Numbered from the stretch's first letter, positions 1 to 8,933 are shown. The stretch: 33,430 bases of DNA from Bacteroidales bacterium (GCA_004557185.1 SFEP01000021.1:1-33430), one strand, 5' to 3'. Notes: generated by a model not told the origin, from the letters alone. Translations and numbers: made by a program.

Positions 1-99
1 TTACGAACGACGTGAGTTTTTTTACGTACTACGTGCGTTTTTTTACGTAGCATCTCCTTTTTCCCATCCCCCACCCCGCCGAAAATAGATGCTACGTAA
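1..99 (-). repeat. Dispersed composite element, copy A (truncated at window start)
   Basis: Read on the minus strand, this stretch contains the head module seen at 12811 and 25134. Two 21-bp units (27-47 and 6-26) share a CGTAAAAAAA...CACGTMGTW pattern, and a third unit begins at 1-5. The outer arm TTTTTTACGTAGCATC is at 39-54. Positions 55-87 are a G-rich linker (on the minus strand: CTATTTTCGGCGGGG, then a GGGATGGGAAAAAGGA-like stretch). Positions 88-99 hold the end of another copy of the arm (GATGCTACGTAA), so two head modules appear to be joined by the linker. It lies beyond the metY terminator. No coding potential is apparent. Confidence 0.85.
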
Positions 100-218
100 T
101 AAATGGGGCGTAACTGCATGACGGCCACGCAGGCGGCGAAAGAGCCATACGGGCGTGGATTGGCCCAATGGGCTGCGCGATGCTGCGGAGAGGATGGGTC
201 GAATTACATTCCACACAC

Positions 219-269
219 AAAAGCACCATGCTCTCCTACGGCACGGGGCGCGTGGGAGAGCATGGTGCT
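219..269 (-). terminator. Rho-independent terminator of metY
   Basis: A perfect 15-bp inverted repeat (222-236 with 255-269, arm AGCACCATGCTCTCC) is followed on the minus strand by a short T run (219-222). It lies about 50 bp beyond the metY stop codon. The stretch 100-218 further downstream shows no gene or other feature. Confidence 0.85.
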
Positions 270-320
270 AAGTGTAGGCTGCCGGCTAACGGGCAGCGGT
301 GCGTGGGTGGCGGGGTGGCC

Positions 321-1604
321 TTACATGCTGTCGAGGGCCTGGCGTATGTCGGCCAGAATGTCCTCCACATCTTCAATGCCCACGCTCAGACGAATGAGGT
401 CGGGGGCTACGCCGGCCTCGCGTAACTGCTCGTCGCTGAGCTGGCGGTGCGTGTGGCTGGCGGGGTGCAGCACGCAGGTGCGGGCATCGGCCACGTGGGT
501 CACAATGGCAATCATCTTGAGGTGGTCCATAAAGCGAATGGCCTCCTCACGCGAGCCCTTGAGCCCGAAGGCTATCACGCCGCAACCGCCTTGGGGCAGG
601 TACTTCTGCGCCAGCGCATGGTATTTGTCGTTGGGCAGACCCGCATAACTAATCCATGCCACGCGAGGGTCGCTCTGCAGGTACTCGGCCACCTGCTGGG
701 CGTTGGCCACATGCTGCCGCATGCGCAGATGGAGCGACTCGAGGCCGAGATTGAGCAGGAAGGCGTTTTCGGGGCTCTGTATGCTGCCAAGGTCGCGCAT
801 GAGCTGGGCCGTGGCCTTGGTGATGTAGGCTTTCGGTCCGAAAGCCTTGGCATAGGCCAGTCCGTGGTAGCTCTCGTCGGGAGCGCAGAGGCCGGGAAAC
901 TTGTCGGCGTGGGCCATCCAGTCGAAGCGTCCGCTGTCGACAATGCAGCCGCCCACGGCACAGGCATGGCCGTCCATGTATTTGGTGGTGGAGTGGGTCA
1001 CGATGTCGGCCCCCCACTCAAAGGGTCGGCAGTGAATGGGGGTGGCAAAGGTGTTGTCGACGATGAGGGGCACGCCGTGCTTGTGGGCCATGCGGGCGAA
1101 GCGCTCGATGTCGAAAACGTGGCCGCCGGGGTTGGAAATGGTTTCGCCGAAGAAGCACTTGGTGTTGGGACGGAATGCGGCCTCGATTTCCTCGTCGGTG
1201 GCATCGGGGTCGACGAAGGTGCAGGTAATGCCCATCTTCTTCATTGTGACACCGAAGAGGTTGTAGGTGCCGCCGTAGATGGTGTTGGAGGAGATGAAGT
1301 GGTCGCCGGCCTCGCAGATGTTGAAGACGGCGTAGAACGATGCGGCCTGTCCGCTGGCGGTGAGCATGGCGGCCACACCGCCCTCGAGGGCTGCTATCTT
1401 GGCGGCCACGGCATCGTTGGTGGGATTTTGCAGACGGGTGTAGAAATAGCCCTCGTCCTTGAGGTCGAAGAGGCGCGCCATCTGCTCGCTGTTGTCATAC
1501 TTGAAAGTGGTGCTCTGGTAGATGGGGAGCACGCGGGGCTCACCCTTTTTGGGCTGCCAGCCAGCCTGCACACAGAGGGTGCCAGGGTGGAATTTCTTTT
1601 CCAT
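321..1604 (-). CDS. metY: O-acetylhomoserine sulfhydrylase / aminocarboxypropyltransferase, 427 aa
   Basis: This is a PLP-dependent Cys/Met-metabolism enzyme. The family makes homocysteine from O-acetylhomoserine and sulfide in methionine synthesis in the cytoplasm. The protein starts MEKKFHPGTLCVQAG; an upstream in-frame ATG would add 19 residues with no family match. Visible features are the YTRLQNPT segment near residue 55, the aspartate in IVDNTFATP (about 181-189) that should contact the PLP pyridine nitrogen, and the Schiff-base lysine K208 in HSTTKY. Length fits MetY (about 425-430 aa) better than the shorter cystathionine gamma-synthases of about 380 aa. It follows the acyltransferase gene by 63 bp on the same strand, with a possible promoter of its own, and ends at a strong terminator. 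Its exact acyl donor, O-acetyl rather than O-succinyl homoserine, is inferred from the family. Confidence 0.93.
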   Translation of the reverse strand: MEKKFHPGTLCVQAGWQPKKGEPRVLPIYQSTTFKYDNSEQMARLFDLKDEGYFYTRLQNPTNDAVAAKIAALEGGVAAMLTASGQAASFYAVFNICEAGDHFISSNTIYGGTYNLFGVTMKKMGITCTFVDPDATDEEIEAAFRPNTKCFFGETISNPGGHVFDIERFARMAHKHGVPLIVDNTFATPIHCRPFEWGADIVTHSTTKYMDGHACAVGGCIVDSGRFDWMAHADKFPGLCAPDESYHGLAYAKAFGPKAYITKATAQLMRDLGSIQSPENAFLLNLGLESLHLRMRQHVANAQQVAEYLQSDPRVAWISYAGLPNDKYHALAQKYLPQGGCGVIAFGLKGSREEAIRFMDHLKMIAIVTHVADARTCVLHPASHTHRQLSDEQLREAGVAPDLIRLSVGIEDVEDILADIRQALDSM

Positions 1605-1622
1605 ATTGTAGATATTGAGTTT

Positions 1623-1630
1623 CAAAAATA
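1623..1630 (-). promoter_or_regulatory. Possible -7 box for metY
   Basis: TATTTTTG on the minus strand matches the Bacteroides-type TAnnTTTG box about 18 bp before the metY start. No TTG-type -33 element is visible at the usual 18-21 bp spacing, so this may be chance. It would give an almost leaderless transcript. Confidence 0.35.
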
Positions 1631-1667
1631 CTGAATGAATGGGGCGGCGTCCGTTTTTCACCCTCCC

Positions 1668-2744
1668 TTATTTCCTTCCGCCCGTAAGGAGCCAAGCTGC
1701 ACGCGGCAGGCTCTTGGTGAGCAGGGCATAGGCTGCCAGACACAGGCCCACGGTGAGCGGCAAACAGAGCAGGTAGGCTGCAAAACTGGCGGCAGGGCCT
1801 AACGGGGCTACGAGCCCTGCCAGCACGCGGCTGAGCGGAAGCAGCACGATGGTGTGGGAGGCGTAGACAAAGAAACTGCTCGCCGCTAACCACTGCATGC
1901 GGCGGCTGCCATGAACGGGGCGCTGGGCCAACACGGCGGCGGCCAGCATGGCGGCCAGCACGTAGAGGGCTTGGGCCACGCTGTACCAAAAGCCCTCGGG
2001 CAGGCAGGCCAACGCTACTAACAGCAGCACGGCTGTGGGCAGGGCCAGGCGCGACAGACGGCCGAGGTGATGCAAGGGGTCGAGCCCACGCACACCAAAC
2101 CATGCGCCAAGACTGAAATACCACAGGCCTATGAGGGTCACGCCACCATAGCAGGGCCAGAGCTCGAGGTAGTAGGCCGTGCCCACCAGCACCAGAAAGG
2201 GCCACGCCGCATGCCGCAACAACCAGCGCAGCAGGGGCGAGAGTATGACGAGGAGCATGAGGTCGCGCACAAACCACAGGGGCATTTGCGCTGGTGCCAG
2301 GGTGGCCTCGAGGGGGAAGCCGAAGGCATTGAAGGTGGCGCCACGCAGTTCGCGGTAGCCCCAGAACACGTGCACCAGACTGTTGCCGAGAGGCCAGGGC
2401 AAGCCGCTGGCACGGGCCTGCACGGCATAGAGGGCGCAGGCCAGGAGGTTCCAGCAAAGGTAGGGCACAAGCAGGGTGAAGACGCGGCGCTCGAGTTTCT
2501 TGAAATAGACTTGCCCGTTCCACACCGTGGGACGCAGGAAGAAGAGGTAACCTGAGAGGGCGAAAAACAGAGGTACGGCAAACGACGGCAGGCTGTGCGA
2601 GAGCCAGTACATGAGTACCTCCCACAGGCTGCTCTGCTCACACAGGGCCTCACGCCACACGGAGTTGGCGCAGTGTATGAGCACCACGCAGCAGGCCAGC
2701 GGAAAGCGAAGCCGCTCAATGTATTGCAAACGGTTTGTGGACAT
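1668..2744 (-). CDS. Acyltransferase-3 family membrane protein, 358 aa
   Basis: This is an integral membrane O-acyltransferase-like protein, which usually acetylates surface polysaccharide or another envelope glycan. The start at MSTNRLQYIERLRFPL was chosen because the family begins with a short basic stretch just before the first helix. RLRF and the conserved histidine H24 (VLIHC) match the family's N-terminal signature, and SGYLFFLRP fits the second membrane segment. About ten hydrophobic segments cover the rest, ending in a basic tail. Length is typical (330-380 aa). No glycan-synthesis genes are adjacent, so the substrate is unknown. metY follows 63 bp downstream and may be read through. 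No convincing promoter is visible upstream. Confidence 0.85.
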   Translation of the reverse strand: MSTNRLQYIERLRFPLACCVVLIHCANSVWREALCEQSSLWEVLMYWLSHSLPSFAVPLFFALSGYLFFLRPTVWNGQVYFKKLERRVFTLLVPYLCWNLLACALYAVQARASGLPWPLGNSLVHVFWGYRELRGATFNAFGFPLEATLAPAQMPLWFVRDLMLLVILSPLLRWLLRHAAWPFLVLVGTAYYLELWPCYGGVTLIGLWYFSLGAWFGVRGLDPLHHLGRLSRLALPTAVLLLVALACLPEGFWYSVAQALYVLAAMLAAAVLAQRPVHGSRRMQWLAASSFFVYASHTIVLLPLSRVLAGLVAPLGPAASFAAYLLCLPLTVGLCLAAYALLTKSLPRAAWLLTGGRK

Positions 2745-2992
2745 GTTCCCTATTCTATACGGCCACACGGCACCCCGAGGCGCGGCGCAGCGGCATGTGG
2801 CTGCGAATTTACACATTTCTCACGGCAAAAACAGCCTATGCTGCGCAGGAAACGAGACGCAGCGCTGTGAAGGGAAAGGCGAAAGGCGGGATGCAAAGCG
2901 GAACGGAAGGCGGGGAAAAGGAGCTAAACAGGGAGCAGACGAGGGTGCAGGGATGAGAAAAGAAGGTGGGCGGCAGGGAGAATACGACGCAC
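2745..2992. other. Intergenic, purine-rich on plus strand
   Basis: There is no gene between the acyltransferase start and the 21-bp array. From about 2868 to 2990 the plus strand is strongly purine-rich, mostly short runs of G and A. The open frames that cross it have no recognisable protein features. Confidence 0.6.
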
Positions 2993-3181
2993 GGCTTGAA
3001 AAAGGTAGCCTGGGGCTTGATGATGAAAACCTGGGGGATGAAAGAGCATATCCTCGGCTTGAAAGAGCCCATCCATTTTTTGCGAAAGACCCTCTATTTC
3101 TTGAAAGCAGCCCTCGATACATTGCCCGAGCCTATCCATTTTCCCCCAAAAAAGCCCCGTGGCTTCACCCCAAAACGGGGG
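2993..3181. repeat. Nine-unit degenerate 21-bp tandem array
   Basis: Nine consecutive units of exactly 21 bp begin at 2993, 3014, 3035, 3056, 3077, 3098, 3119, 3140 and 3161. The best-preserved unit is 3056-3076, with core GGCTTGAAAGAGCCCATC. The CTTGAAA core is clear in units 1, 4 and 6, CTTGA in unit 2 and ATGAAA in unit 3; units 7-9 are decayed. Because 21 is a multiple of three, one frame reads as heptads (for example GLKKVAW, GLMMKTW, GLKEPIH). The array spans an intergenic stretch and shows no start context, so I read it as DNA repeats, not a gene. Confidence 0.85.
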
Positions 3182-3191
3182 GCTACGGGGC
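3148..3191 (-). terminator. Probable terminator of the mmdA / biotin-carrier operon
   Basis: On the minus strand an outer stem (3185-3191 with 3154-3160, GCCCCGT/ACGGGGC) runs directly into six T residues (3153-3148). An alternative inner pairing of AGCCCC/GGGGCT also exists. It lies about 90 bp beyond the biotin-carrier stop and overlaps the decayed end of the 21-bp array. Confidence 0.6.
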
Positions 3192-3210
3192 GGAGAGGGG
3201 GCTGACGACA

Positions 3211-3243
3211 CAACGCGCCTCGCCGTGGGGCGAAAGCGCGTTG
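3211..3243. other. Strong hairpin downstream of the biotin-carrier gene
   Basis: CAACGCGC (3211-3218) pairs with GCGCGTTG (3236-3243), and CGCC/GGCG extends the stem further in. A second small stem, GCGCC...GGCGC, follows near 3259-3271. Neither has a T tract on the minus strand, so they may protect the mRNA 3' end; the true terminator is more likely at 3148-3191. Confidence 0.5.
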
Positions 3244-3280
3244 CGGTGTAAGGTGTGTGCGCCGTGGGGCGCAGGGTATG

Positions 3281-3742
3281 TTAGCCAATGGTGAGGAGCG
3301 TGGTGCCCTCCATGACGCTGTCGCCGGCGGCTACGCAGATGCCCGTAACCTGACCATCGGCCTCAGCGGTGATGTTGTTTTCCATCTTCATGGCTTCGAG
3401 CACGAGCACAGTGTCGCCTTTCTTCACGTTTTGTCCGGCCTCTACCAAAATCTTCGTTACGACGCCGGGCAGGGGTGCCTTGACGGGTGCACCGGCACCA
3501 GGACCGCTCTTGGCAGCGGGGGCTGCAGCGGCAGGAGCGGCGGCGGGGGCTGCGGCAGGAGCAGGTGCGGCGGGCGCATCGGCGGTCTGCACCGTGGGGA
3601 GTGCCTCTTCGACAAGTGAGGAACCGTGCATCTCGACCTCAAAGGGGATGCCGTTGACCTCGACCTTGGCCTTGGAACCGGAGATACTGTCGATGGTGAC
3701 GTCGTACTGGGCTCCGTTGATGGTATATTTATATTGCTTCAT
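3281..3742 (-). CDS. Biotin carboxyl carrier protein of a decarboxylase/carboxylase, 153 aa
   Basis: This is the biotinylated carrier that shuttles carboxyl groups between enzyme subunits. Residues 1-50 form the usual N-terminal domain (MKQYKYTINGAQYDV...). Residues 55-80 are a flexible Ala/Pro linker, and residues 85-153 are a biotinyl domain with EAMKM, where K119 is the biotin-attachment lysine. The start at 3742 is preferred over an upstream in-frame ATG because the family begins MKxYKYxINGxxY. It is the third gene of an operon, 17 bp after the 87-aa gene, with the carboxyltransferase upstream. In methylmalonyl-CoA or oxaloacetate decarboxylases this protein works with a Na+-pumping membrane beta subunit, which does not follow here. 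A role in an acyl-CoA carboxylase is the alternative. Confidence 0.9.
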   Translation of the reverse strand: MKQYKYTINGAQYDVTIDSISGSKAKVEVNGIPFEVEMHGSSLVEEALPTVQTADAPAAPAPAAAPAAAPAAAAPAAKSGPGAGAPVKAPLPGVVTKILVEAGQNVKKGDTVLVLEAMKMENNITAEADGQVTGICVAAGDSVMEGTTLLTIG

Positions 3743-3759
3743 GCTGGATGTGTTGTGAA

Positions 3760-4023
3760 TTAAATTTGCGTCATGAGCGCCGAGGGATTGTTCCATCCCG
3801 TGTGGTGGTGCTCAACGGTGATGATGCCGGGCTCGTCGTCGTGTACGATTTCCACCTCATGCTCGATGAGGGCCAAGGCAATGACTGCTGCGAAGGCCTG
3901 CATGTCGTGTTCGGAAACCGTGGGATGGTTGCCGTCGAGCAGGATGTCGGCAATGGTGCCCTGCTTCTCGTCGAGACGGATGGTGAGCTCGCGGTCGCCC
4001 AGCGAGTATTTGAATGTTTTCAT
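3760..4023 (-). CDS. Small protein of the methylmalonyl-CoA decarboxylase-type operon, 87 aa
   Basis: This is a small acidic protein beginning MKTFKYSLGDRELTIRLDE, with no signal peptide or membrane segment. It sits 21 bp after mmdA and 17 bp before the biotin-carrier gene, so it is surely co-transcribed. The position is where many Bacteroidota decarboxylase operons carry a small accessory or gamma-type gene, but the usual gamma (OadG) has an N-terminal membrane helix and this one does not. The C-terminal part has several histidines and acidic residues (HDDEPG, EHHHTGW) that could bind metal. A structural or assembly role is inferred from position only. Confidence 0.75.
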   Translation of the reverse strand: MKTFKYSLGDRELTIRLDEKQGTIADILLDGNHPTVSEHDMQAFAAVIALALIEHEVEIVHDDEPGIITVEHHHTGWNNPSALMTQI

Positions 4024-4044
4024 ACCTGTGTTGTTAGCAAGAGG

Positions 4045-5598
<1,554 letters not shown>

Positions 5599-5761
5599 AT
5601 ATCTGTTATATAGTGGTACGAAAGGCTGCCGCGCTGGGGGGCTGCGCTTCCGCGTCCGTTTTGACAATTTTTCGTGCGCATCAAGGCTGGGGCGGTGCCT
5701 GCATGCTGCTTCACCGCGAAGGGGGGCCACACGCACGGAGGCCGCTGCCTTAGACGCGGTG

Positions 5762-5792
5762 CAAAGGTAAGAAAAACAGCACACTCTACCAA
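5762..5792 (-). promoter_or_regulatory. Promoter of the mmdA operon
   Basis: The minus strand carries TTG (5790-5792), a 20-bp spacer and TACCTTTG (5762-5769), a good match to the Bacteroides-type -33/-7 promoter. The resulting leader to the ATG at 5598 would be about 155 nt and contains no recognised riboswitch. Confidence 0.7.
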
Positions 5793-5843
5793 TAAGTGAG
5801 CAAAAAAGTTACGTTTGCTCCGGGGCGCTGCTGGGCATGTAAA

Positions 5844-5880
5844 GCGCCCGGGGCGGAAATGCCTCGGGCGCTGTGGTTTT
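5844..5880. terminator. Bidirectional-looking hairpin terminator after the Cys-rich gene
   Basis: GCGCCCGGGGC (5844-5854) pairs with GCCTCGGGCGC (5861-5871). The plus-strand side is followed by TGTGG and six T residues. On the minus strand, where the Cys-rich gene ends 52 bp earlier, the tail is only a short TTT and the stem has one A-C mismatch. It most likely ends the minus-strand gene and also insulates against antisense transcription. Confidence 0.6.
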
Positions 5881-5922
5881 TTGGTTGTTTACACCGGTTT
5901 TATCGTGTGGAGCAAGGAGTGC

Positions 5923-6279
5923 TTACTTGCTGCACTGCTTCTTGCTGGAGCACTTCTGCTTGCCATCGCACTGCTTCTTGCCGTCGCACTGCTTCTTGCC
6001 GTCGCACTGCTTCTTGCCATCGCACTTCTGCTTGCAGGAGCCGCACTTGGCTTGCTGCTTGTCGCACTTCTGCTTGCAGGAGCCACACTTGGCTTGCTGC
6101 TTGTCGCACTTCTGCTTGCCATCGCACTTCTGCTTACCATCGCACTTCTGCTTGCAATCAGCCTTCTGGCAGCATTCGGTTTTGGCTTTCTGGCAGCAAT
6201 CTTTCTTCTTCTGGGGGGTCTGTGCCACGAGGCCTACGCAAAGCAGGGCCGAGAAGCACAGAATGGCAAATTTCTTCAT
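5923..6279 (-). CDS. Exported Cys/Lys/Gln-rich repeat protein, 118 aa (metallothionein-like composition)
   Basis: Residues 1-20 are a clear signal peptide (MKKFAILCFSALLCVGLVAQ). The mature part of about 98 residues has 19 cysteines, many lysines, glutamines and aspartates, no aromatic residue and no histidine. After two CC pairs (DCCQ, ECCQ) come KQKCDG-type hexamers, then two copies of a 14-residue unit containing QQAKCGSCKQ, then KKQCDG hexamers, ending CSSKKQCSK. I do not recognise a named family. The composition suggests metal binding or a disulfide-crosslinked envelope protein; both are inference. It is monocistronic, with its own -7 box and a hairpin after the stop. The antisense frames encode leucine-rich artefacts of the same repeats. 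Confidence 0.8.
   Translation of the reverse strand: MKKFAILCFSALLCVGLVAQTPQKKKDCCQKAKTECCQKADCKQKCDGKQKCDGKQKCDKQQAKCGSCKQKCDKQQAKCGSCKQKCDGKKQCDGKKQCDGKKQCDGKQKCSSKKQCSK
6023..6106 (-). repeat. 42-bp direct repeat inside the Cys-rich gene
   Basis: Two adjacent 42-bp units (6023-6064 and 6065-6106) differ at one base (ccg versus cca) and encode the duplicated 14-residue segment with GSC and QQAKC. On either side are 18-bp units coding for six-residue K-x-x-C-D-G repeats. Near-identity of the 42-bp units indicates a recent duplication. Confidence 0.85.
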
Positions 6280-6321
6280 ATCGATTTGTCTTTTGTTTGG
6301 GTTATACTGTTATTCTGCTTG

Positions 6322-6329
6322 CAAAGGTA
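6322..6329 (-). promoter_or_regulatory. -7 box for the Cys-rich protein gene
   Basis: TACCTTTG on the minus strand lies about 42 bp before the ATG. A TTG at 6353-6355 is 23 bp further upstream, slightly longer than the usual spacing. Confidence 0.55.
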
Positions 6330-6442
6330 AGGCTATTGAGCGGTTTAGACGGCAAGATGCGTAATAAATAACCCTGCATCATGTTAAGGGGTGTCAAGCC
6401 TCCTTGGCTCGCGGCATCCTGCAAGCGTCTGTCGCCACGTGG

Positions 6443-7015
6443 CTACGCTTGCTGCTGGCTGTCTTTATAGCATTCGCGGCACAGGGGTTCGTACTCTTCC
6501 TTTTCGCCCAGCATGACGCGGTGCTCGTTGGCTACCTTGCGGTGCGACACGTAGGCCAGGTTGCCGCACCTCACGCAGATGGCATGCACCTTGGTCACCT
6601 CCTCGGCCACGGCCATGAGGGCGGGCATCGGACCGAAGGGTTCGCCCTTGAAGTCCATGTCGAGCCCTGCCACAATGACGCGTTTGCCCATGCGGGCCAG
6701 TTCGTTGCACACCTCCACCAGCGAGTCGTCGAAGAACTGCGCCTCGTCGATGCCCACCACCTGCGCCTCGGAGGCCAGCAGGAGGATGCTGCGGGCAGAG
6801 TCGACGGGTGTGGAGGAGATGGAGTTGCTGTCGTGCGACACGACTTCCTCGCTGGAGTAGCGGGTGTCGATGGCGGGCTTGTATATCTCGACGCGCTGAC
6901 GGGCAAACTTGGCTCGCTTCAAGCGGCGGATGAGTTCTTCGGTCTTGCCCGAGAACATGGAGCCGCACACCACTTCGATGCGGCCGCTGGGACGGGGATT
7001 GATTTCCTGATACAT
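6443..7015 (-). CDS. tdk: Thymidine kinase, type II, 190 aa
   Basis: The enzyme phosphorylates thymidine to dTMP with ATP in the salvage pathway. The P-loop GSMFSGKT is at residues 18-25, and the Walker-B-like GIDEAQFFD follows in the middle. The four zinc ligands of the lasso domain are C147, C150, C179 and C182 (CVRC and CREC). Length is normal for the bacterial/human TK1-like class. The start MYQEINPRPSG was chosen because upstream in-frame residues are low-complexity Pro/Arg sequence from the intergenic gap. It lies 64 bp after the SulP gene on the same strand with no promoter visible between, so the two may be co-transcribed. Confidence 0.95.
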   Translation of the reverse strand: MYQEINPRPSGRIEVVCGSMFSGKTEELIRRLKRAKFARQRVEIYKPAIDTRYSSEEVVSHDSNSISSTPVDSARSILLLASEAQVVGIDEAQFFDDSLVEVCNELARMGKRVIVAGLDMDFKGEPFGPMPALMAVAEEVTKVHAICVRCGNLAYVSHRKVANEHRVMLGEKEEYEPLCRECYKDSQQQA

Positions 7016-7079
7016 GGTAAAAGAGGGGGCGGTTAGGAGTGGCGCTGACGGGGTGCGGAGGGGGCGCGGAGGGGGCACG

Positions 7080-8777
7080 TTACTTCTTGCTGCCGCGACC
7101 CACGATTTTGGCAGCACGTTCGAGCGCCACGTTGATGTTGGGGCAGATGTGGTCCTTGCCTAACAGGCGGCAGAAGCCGTTGTGCTCGAGCACGGAGTAG
7201 ACATTGGGTGTCACACCCGACAGCACGATGTGCGTTCCCTCGCGGTGGCTCATTTCACACAAGTTCTGCAAGTTGTGAATGCCCGTGGAGTCGATGAAAG
7301 GCACGCGGCGCATACGAATGACCCTCACCTTGGGGTGATCGTTCATGGCCGCCATGATTTCCTCAAACTTGTTGGCGATACCAAAGAAGTAGGGGCCGTT
7401 GATTTCATACACCTCCACGCCTTGGGGAATGATGAGGTGTTCCTCGTGCACCACAGCGTCAGTTTCTTCGTTGGGGTCAATTTCGTCGGCAATCACCTTG
7501 ATCTGCGTCGTTTCGGCCATGCGTTTCATGAAGAGCAGGCAGGCAATAAGCAGCCCCACCTCGATGGCAATGGTGAGGTCGAAGATGACGGTGAGCAGGA
7601 AGGTGATGAAGAGCACAGCCACGTCGCTCTTAGGGTTCTTCATGATTTGCAGAAAGGTGCGCCAGCCGCTCATGTTGTAAGACACCACCACGAGCACGCC
7701 AGCCAGACAGGCCATGGGGATATAGGCTGCGAGCGGCATGAGCAGCAGGAAGATGAGCAGAAGCACCACGGCGTGCACAATGCCGGCCACGGGAGTGCGT
7801 CCGCCGTTGTTGATGTTGGTCATCGTACGGGCTATGGCACCCGTGCAAGGTATGCCGCCGAAGAGCGGTGTGCACAGGTTGGCCACGCCCTGGCCTATGA
7901 GTTCCTGGTTGCTGTTGTGATGGTCGCCGCACACACCGTCGGCCACGGTGGCACTCAGCAGCGACTCAATGGCACCGAGCACCGCAATGACCATGGCTGT
8001 GGGCAGCAGGCTTTTGAGGCCTTCCCACGTTACACTCGGCATGGTGAGGGGCGGAATGACGGCTTTGATTTCGCCAAACTGGTCGCCGATGGTGCTCACA
8101 TGCAGGTTGCTGTAGGCGTTCATGAAGTACACGCCCACCGTCATCAGCACGATGGCCAGCAGCGAGCCGGGAATTTTTTTGCTCACCTTGGGCGTGAGGG
8201 ATATGATGACAATGCTGAGCACGCCCACAAGGGTCGTTATCCAGTCAACGGTTTCAAAATGCTGAAAGTAGAGCATCCACTTCGACAGGAAGTCGCCCGG
8301 CATTTTCCCCTCAATCGACAGTCCGAAGAGGTCCTTGATTTGTGTGGTGAAAATGGTGACGGCAATACCACTCGTAAAGCCCACCACGATGGGGTAAGGG
8401 ATGAACTTGATGATGGTGCCGAGCTTGCACGCACCGAGCAGAATGAGGAATACGCCGGCCATCATCGTGGCAATCATCAGCCCCGGCAGTCCGAGTTCGG
8501 GGTTGCTCACAATGCCGTAGATAATGACGATGAAGGCGCCCGTAGGTCCGCCAATCTGCACCCGGCTTCCGCCCAAGGCCGAGACGATGAAACCGCCGAT
8601 GATGGCCGTCAGAATGCCTTGCGACGGCGACACGCCCGAGGCGATGCCAAAGGCTATGGCAAGCGGAAGGGCCACAATGCCCACTATCAAGCCGGCCATG
8701 AGGTCGGCCATCAACTTCTCTTTGTTGTAGTGCCTGATTTCACTGAACAAGCGCGGGGAAAATGTAAATGGCTTCAT
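7080..8777 (-). CDS. SulP-family anion transporter with STAS domain, 565 aa
   Basis: This inner-membrane transporter belongs to the SLC26/SulP family (sulfate, bicarbonate or other anions). Residues from about 25 to 420 contain the multi-helix membrane domain, beginning with GLIVGIVALPLAIAFGIASG, the family's signature near TM1-2, and PTGAFIVIIYG. Residues from about 445 to 560 are a cytoplasmic STAS domain with the DSTG motif seen in anti-sigma antagonists. The start MKPFTFSPRLF is preferred because the earlier in-frame ATG (8828) lies upstream of the predicted -7 box. Substrate cannot be read from sequence. It is followed by tdk. Confidence 0.93.
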   Translation of the reverse strand: MKPFTFSPRLFSEIRHYNKEKLMADLMAGLIVGIVALPLAIAFGIASGVSPSQGILTAIIGGFIVSALGGSRVQIGGPTGAFIVIIYGIVSNPELGLPGLMIATMMAGVFLILLGACKLGTIIKFIPYPIVVGFTSGIAVTIFTTQIKDLFGLSIEGKMPGDFLSKWMLYFQHFETVDWITTLVGVLSIVIISLTPKVSKKIPGSLLAIVLMTVGVYFMNAYSNLHVSTIGDQFGEIKAVIPPLTMPSVTWEGLKSLLPTAMVIAVLGAIESLLSATVADGVCGDHHNSNQELIGQGVANLCTPLFGGIPCTGAIARTMTNINNGGRTPVAGIVHAVVLLLIFLLLMPLAAYIPMACLAGVLVVVSYNMSGWRTFLQIMKNPKSDVAVLFITFLLTVIFDLTIAIEVGLLIACLLFMKRMAETTQIKVIADEIDPNEETDAVVHEEHLIIPQGVEVYEINGPYFFGIANKFEEIMAAMNDHPKVRVIRMRRVPFIDSTGIHNLQNLCEMSHREGTHIVLSGVTPNVYSVLEHNGFCRLLGKDHICPNINVALERAAKIVGRGSKK

Positions 8778-8800
8778 GTCTGTACAATTTTTCGTGCATG

Positions 8801-8808
8801 CAAAGTTA
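8801..8808 (-). promoter_or_regulatory. -7 box for the SulP gene
   Basis: TAACTTTG on the minus strand lies 23 bp before the chosen ATG. No clean -33 TTG is visible. It lies in the 156-bp gap after menA, which also holds a T-rich run (minus strand, near 8904-8911) that could end menA transcription. Confidence 0.5.
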
Positions 8809-8933
8809 CGCAAAAAGTGTAAAGGCATGCTAACATTCTGGCACGAAACGCCTATTTTCGGCCGTCGTCGTTACAAAAAGCGATGCTTTGTGCATTCTGC
8901 TTTTCAAAAAAATGTGTAGCCTGCAGCCGGCGT

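Noticed and set aside
447..1634. Long plus-strand open frame of 395 codons
   Set aside because: Antisense to metY, with a Gly/Val/His-rich product typical of a shadow frame in GC-rich DNA and no recognisable family.
2138..2719. Alternative minus-strand frame of 193 codons over the acyltransferase gene
   Set aside because: Out-of-frame shadow of the acyltransferase; Ser/Cys/Pro-rich with no membrane pattern.
2966..3205. Heptad-repeat peptide GLKxxIH on the plus strand as a small protein
   Set aside because: Several frames across the array are open on both strands because the unit is 21 bp. There is no promoter, signal or start context, and the units decay without frame-preserving selection that I can see.
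5815..6330. Plus-strand frame with repeated LLLA segments that looks like a membrane protein
   Set aside because: It is the complement of the Cys-rich repeats; the leucine runs follow from the repeated codons on the other strand.
7182..8822. Plus-strand open frame of 546 codons
   Set aside because: Antisense to the SulP gene; rich in His/Asp/Glu without motifs.
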